In this document: piece after piece, positions 55,061 to 58,840 of the stretch
How the letters are laid out: the number at the start of each line of letters is the position of its first letter
How positions within the stretch are numbered: position 1 is the first letter of the stretch
Assembly (NCBI RefSeq): GCF_012790675.1
Contig: NZ_CP046391.1
Span: 1,040,816 to 1,099,655, forward strand
Direction of reading: 5' to 3'
DNA: 58,840 nt
DNA from: Anaplasma platys
GTDB lineage: Bacteria > Pseudomonadota > Alphaproteobacteria > Rickettsiales > Anaplasmataceae
The notes under the pieces: model-generated
What the model was told of the DNA's origin: nothing
The model's database searches: none
What the model saw: the letters and a program-made list of their open reading frames with translations, nothing else
Program-made: the position numbers and the translations under genes

Positions 55061-58000
55061 ATGATCAAGAGTTGTGTCATTTGGCGAGTCGCTCAACTAG
55101 TGGCAATGCCCGCATTGTTTTACGGTGTTGTGCAGTTTTTATTGCTGGGTGACCTCCATGCTGTTGGTATTTACAAGGATGAATTTTGGCCGGTGCCGCG
55201 CCGGAGTGGTAGCGGAACAATATTTGCGGTTCCTGAGATTATGGTGGGGCTCAAGGATGCGCTATCTAGCAACTATGGGGGTTTAGAGGCCTATAAGGTA
55301 GAAAGGTGGGAAAGGATATTAGCGGATAGGGGCTACATTGTAGGGTATGTTAAGCGTAGCGAGTCTGGTAAGCTACAAATGTGTGCGTGCACGAAGTACA
55401 AAGCCATATTGAGCGCCGCAGTGCAAAGTGAGATAGATCTCAAGCGGCAGATGCAGCCGGGAAAGATTACTGACTTTGAGGACCTAGAGCTTGATAAGAA
55501 GATAGAAAACGATTGCTTAGACGCTGGGACTTACCAGGGTTGTGTCGATTTCACTAGCATTCTTCCCAATCCTCCGGAATACTGCAATGTTTTTTACAAG
55601 GAGCTGAACAGGAAGGTTGTACCGCTTTCATTTAGTAAACAGTCCTACTTTGATCCTGGACTGCGAATGATGCAAAAAATGGCCAATGCTTCGGGAAGTG
55701 GTAGATACTTTGGGGCAAGTGACGTGTACATAGGCGAGTATGATGGTTACGCAAGTGGTAAGCGTGATAGGGGGCAAACGCGTTTTGTTTGTCCGGGTTT
55801 AGGTTTACTCTCTACGGTTATTCACACTATAGCTACCGGTTCTGATTCCCTGCATTCTATTTGCGACATTCCAGATGCCGACGACGTTTCTACGGGATAT
55901 GCGGTGATCAAGCGTGGTGAGGAGGTGTGCCTTAATCACCTTTATGGAGGGGCATTTGTTTCAGATTGTGTTCCGGGTCCAAGTTTGTCCGCCCCTAAGG
56001 TGACGGCAGCGCTAAACGGGCTTCGCATCAAGTTTCCAAATTGTAAAAACAGGCATGGGGCTGACAGCGAGTATTGTGATTTTACCCTTGCTAGCGGGGA
56101 GAGTGACCCAGTATTTAACTTTGCCGTCATAAAGCCAAAACTTAATGATGGCGCCTATTCTTTGCAGGTTTTGGAAGTATGTACTGGCTACTCCAAAGCG
56201 GAAGATAAGTGTTCCCGCTATTCGCCCAAAATTGTTTCAGAGCTCCATGGAAATGTTACTTGCTTTATCTCTCCCGGAGGCGGCTTTTCTTGGTCTTATT
56301 TGCGCCGCGGCGATCGCTACTACTGGCTCCGCGAATTACCCAATATGCTGGTGGCTCATGGGTTTGATCCAGGTTCTAATAGGCGCGTACAGTGTGGCGA
56401 TGAAAAGTCTATTGATCTTGCGGAATTGTCGCAGGGAGAGTTAGACAAAATGCACGTCCAGGGGCGTAGTCTTTCTTTTCCAGAGGTGCGTACAGGTAGC
56501 AATATCGATAGTGAGGTTCTTTGTCATAGCAGGTTGACCTATTCATATACGAGCCATAGGGCGTTTTTACATGACGGCGCATGTGCGCCTTCTGAAAAAG
56601 ATGGTGTGGTTCCAGGATACTGCAGAAGCAAATACGAAAGCCTAGATAACTTTGAAAAGGTATTTTTGAGCGAAAACGAGTTGCCCAGCGCTAGGCATGT
56701 TTTTTCGCTTAATCCCATCTTACAAGGACATTGCGTGAGTAATTTTCCCTCCCATGAATACAAGGTAATTGGCCATCAAGGGGCGCCATCTGGTGGGAAA
56801 GTGCGGCAGTCATATACATTGGAAGTTAGCCGGCAGAACACAACATGTGATTTATTGAAGATAGAAATGTGGGGTGCCGGAGAATCTGGTTCGTTGCATA
56901 CTGGACGTGCAGGTCGGAACGGGGAGTATGTACTAGGTATTTTGCGGCTCAACTTGAATCCCCAGGAACAAAAGTTTTTAAAGATCAAAGTGGGCGTCGG
57001 TGGCTCTGCTGACATAAAGAAAAAGGGTGGAGGAAACGATGCGGGTGCAAATACAGAAGTTTTCTTGTGTGACTCTGTCAGAGACAATGGCAACTGTACG
57101 ATAAAACTTTTTGCCAAGGGAGGAGGTCAAGCATCTGTGCCTGTTTCGCAGGGGCTGGGCGAGTTTGTTCATTACCGCGTTTTTGAGGGTTTAAAGGCTT
57201 TGAACGGCACAGACAAGGTGTTCATTCCATACCAAGATCCGTCAAAGTATGAAGGGTACGCATCAGCGAATGAAGTTGGGTGTGTTCGTGGTGGTACGGC
57301 AGCGAGCACCGGAATAAAAACGGTCCCGATTAGTGATAAGTTCCCAGGTGCCGGTGGCTGTGCGCGGGCTGATATAAACGTTCTACAGGGCGGCGCAAAT
57401 GGTATGGTGAAAATAACCTGCGAGAAATGGTCTGGTCCTGCTGGCAGAGTTAAGCAATGGGAAGAAGTGGTGGTATGTAATAAAAAGTTACAAGATGATC
57501 TCCAAGAAATTGTGCGCCATCACCGCATTTTCAACTTTTCTGGAGAAACGGAAAGTTTCCTAAATCGTCTTGCAATGGGGCCAGCGTGTAGCGCAATAAG
57601 TAGGGCGCCATCTTTCGTTATAGAGGTGGAAAATATTTTGGATTTTCTGAAGAAGTCGGTCCATCCAAGGGTCACTACCCAGCAATTGATCGACACGGAG
57701 GTGACCAAGTTGCTTAATTCGCTGGACAACAAACTTGCCGACGAGCCCGGACTTTTATCAGATTTGGCTTCAGTTCTGAGTGATAGTAAAGATCTTAGTG
57801 AACAAGAAGTGCGTACAAAAATTAATGCTGCTTTTTCAGAAGTGCTAGGGAAAAAAGCTGATGTTTTCAAGGATATAGGGACCTTTAGTAAGATCACAGA
57901 ACAAATAAGTCGTAAGGCTGGGAATGAGCAAAGCTTAAAAACTACCCTAGCTATGATGACCGAAAGTGACTATGTGGAAAGCTTCGTACGAGACGAGAAA

Positions 58001-58669
58001 GTCATAAAAACGCTTGAATATATTGCAAATACCCTAAAGAGGGTACATCCGCTTGCGTTCTATCTTGAGGAGGGTCGCCAACGTGCAGTTGATGATGTAG
58101 TGTCGAATTACAAGGACATTATAAGAAAGAGACCTGTATTTGCGCAAAAATTGGGGGCGCGTTTAACGGGGAGTAAATTGAGTGAGAAACCATTAGATGA
58201 TGCCGAGCTAGAAGCGGTGATAATGAAAAGCGCAGCAGGCGTAGAGCGGCTTTATAGGCGCAAAACAGAGGTTTTGTCCCCTAAGGAGGGAGACCTATTA
58301 AAGAAACTACACATTTTACGCAAGGAGTCGAAAGGCTTGGATGCGCGGTCTAAGCGAATATTTGAAAAGATGGATAGTGTGGACTTTGCAAGAAAAGTTG
58401 CTAGTTGTGAAAGATTCGATGCGGAAGTAAAAAAGGTTATAGAAGTGCTCGAAAAACCTGCAAAGTCGTTAAAATCTGCCAACGCAGTTGAAGCAGAGAT
58501 AGAAAACTCCATGAACTTCTTAATTCAGGCATTGGATGCAGAGCCTGAGGTAACGAAGGCATATATCGAGGTTGTCGAGTACAGGAACCGCACGAAGCAC
58601 TTTACCAGAGATGAGCTAATTGCGGCGTTCAGGAAAATCTATGAAAAACATCTCCGTGTTTCTAAATAG
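55061..58669 (+). CDS. Large exported protein of unknown function beside virB4-2
   Basis: Not recognised as a named family. 1202 residues from ATG 55061, with GGAG nine bases upstream. A signal-peptide-like N-terminus (VIWRVAQLVAMPALFYGVV) ends near residue 34. Residues about 35-580 are rich in Cys, Tyr and Gly (CACTKYK, DCLDAGTYQGCVDF, NCKNRHGADSEYCDF), suggesting disulfide-bonded extracytoplasmic domains. Residues about 585-790 form a Gly-rich module (TLEVSRQNTTCDLLKIEMWG followed by AGESG, later KKKGGGNDAG and GGAN). Residues about 800-1202 are charged and helical. There is no later membrane helix. Position directly after virB4-2 suggests a T4SS-associated surface component or substrate; this is inference. 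The right end is followed by an msp2-type fragment. Confidence 0.8.
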   Translation: MIKSCVIWRVAQLVAMPALFYGVVQFLLLGDLHAVGIYKDEFWPVPRRSGSGTIFAVPEIMVGLKDALSSNYGGLEAYKVERWERILADRGYIVGYVKRSESGKLQMCACTKYKAILSAAVQSEIDLKRQMQPGKITDFEDLELDKKIENDCLDAGTYQGCVDFTSILPNPPEYCNVFYKELNRKVVPLSFSKQSYFDPGLRMMQKMANASGSGRYFGASDVYIGEYDGYASGKRDRGQTRFVCPGLGLLSTVIHTIATGSDSLHSICDIPDADDVSTGYAVIKRGEEVCLNHLYGGAFVSDCVPGPSLSAPKVTAALNGLRIKFPNCKNRHGADSEYCDFTLASGESDPVFNFAVIKPKLNDGAYSLQVLEVCTGYSKAEDKCSRYSPKIVSELHGNVTCFISPGGGFSWSYLRRGDRYYWLRELPNMLVAHGFDPGSNRRVQCGDEKSIDLAELSQGELDKMHVQGRSLSFPEVRTGSNIDSEVLCHSRLTYSYTSHRAFLHDGACAPSEKDGVVPGYCRSKYESLDNFEKVFLSENELPSARHVFSLNPILQGHCVSNFPSHEYKVIGHQGAPSGGKVRQSYTLEVSRQNTTCDLLKIEMWGAGESGSLHTGRAGRNGEYVLGILRLNLNPQEQKFLKIKVGVGGSADIKKKGGGNDAGANTEVFLCDSVRDNGNCTIKLFAKGGGQASVPVSQGLGEFVHYRVFEGLKALNGTDKVFIPYQDPSKYEGYASANEVGCVRGGTAASTGIKTVPISDKFPGAGGCARADINVLQGGANGMVKITCEKWSGPAGRVKQWEEVVVCNKKLQDDLQEIVRHHRIFNFSGETESFLNRLAMGPACSAISRAPSFVIEVENILDFLKKSVHPRVTTQQLIDTEVTKLLNSLDNKLADEPGLLSDLASVLSDSKDLSEQEVRTKINAAFSEVLGKKADVFKDIGTFSKITEQISRKAGNEQSLKTTLAMMTESDYVESFVRDEKVIKTLEYIANTLKRVHPLAFYLEEGRQRAVDDVVSNYKDIIRKRPVFAQKLGARLTGSKLSEKPLDDAELEAVIMKSAAGVERLYRRKTEVLSPKEGDLLKKLHILRKESKGLDARSKRIFEKMDSVDFARKVASCERFDAEVKKVIEVLEKPAKSLKSANAVEAEIENSMNFLIQALDAEPEVTKAYIEVVEYRNRTKHFTRDELIAAFRKIYEKHLRVSK

Positions 58670-58777
58670 AATGGCCGGTACACTGCGACATTTGCTTTTC
58701 TTCAGCGTTTTGCCTGGTAAGTAGCCGCGCTAGCCTTCAATCGCAAAGCTGCCTGTTTTGCATTTTTGAACAAACAG

Positions 58778-58840
58778 TATGACAACTTCAGCACCGGCAG
58801 TTTATCACCAGTCTCGAGATATTGATGGAAAGGTTTGTGC
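58778..58840 (+). pseudogene. probable start of another msp2-family pseudogene fragment (runs off the right edge)
   Basis: The last codons read SRDIDGKVC, matching the flank DIDKKVC that precedes the variable region of the fragment at the left edge of this window. Only about 60 bases are visible and the residues before DIDGKVC do not match well, so the exact 5' limit is unknown. Confidence 0.45.

Noticed and set aside
1..58840. CRISPR array, insertion sequence or prophage
   Set aside because: No regularly spaced repeats, transposase, integrase or phage structural genes were seen; the only tandem repetition is the virB2 gene family and its upstream modules.

Overview
This window looks like chromosome of a ruminant Anaplasma (A. 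marginale, A. centrale or A. ovis type; order Rickettsiales). The evidence is an msp2/p44-type outer-membrane pseudogene fragment at the left edge and a probable second one starting at the right edge. It also includes the Anaplasmataceae form of the type IV secretion system (many virB2 copies next to a second virB4), a reduced alphaproteobacterial gene set, frequent GTG/TTG starts, and long gene-free gaps. The base composition looks too balanced for A. phagocytophilum, but species cannot be settled without a database.

Layout. 1-376: 3' part of an msp2-type pseudogene. 545-6907 (minus): secA, ftsH, tilS and tRNA-Ser(GGA). 7051-9852 (plus): trkH and ftsA, followed by about 1.1 kb without a recognisable gene. 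10955-13103 (minus): the F0 ATP synthase set atpB-atpE-atpF'-atpF. 13325-19072: a glycerol-1-phosphate dehydrogenase-like protein, an exported pentapeptide-repeat protein, SURF1 and an orphan haem-copper-oxidase-I-like protein. 19540-26088: pgsA, then purH-fabZ-skp-bamA-rseP on the minus strand; lpxD and lpxA are missing from the classical envelope cluster. 26174-33181: sdhE, a DsbD-like reductase, a D-Ala-D-Ala carboxypeptidase, gamma carbonic anhydrase, sucB, map and prmC, then a 1.35 kb gap. 34538-41615: grxC, ribF, lspA, a tandem M16 protease pair and two 4-TM proteins of unknown function. 41737-46601 (minus): cox11, rnc, degP-hflC-hflK.

47030-58669 (plus) is the most distinctive region. 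It holds six virB2 (T4SS pilin) paralogs, then a second virB4 whose Walker A and B motifs are both degenerate, then a 1202-residue exported protein with a Cys-rich N-terminal half, a Gly-rich middle and a helical C-terminus. The first three virB2 copies are recent tandem duplicates. Each has a run of 9 or 10 G directly before its start codon, where the Shine-Dalgarno site belongs, and their coding sequences are mosaics of one another, as gene conversion would produce. Together this suggests a pilin family that varies both in translation level (slippage in the G tract) and in sequence (recombination). It lies on the same segment as msp2-type donor pseudogenes, the known antigenic-variation reservoir of this genus.

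The remaining genes are housekeeping or envelope functions: protein export and outer-membrane assembly (secA, skp, bamA, lspA), envelope quality control (ftsH, hflKC, degP, rseP), respiration and its assembly factors (SURF1, Cox11, SdhE, F0), and lipid and purine synthesis.
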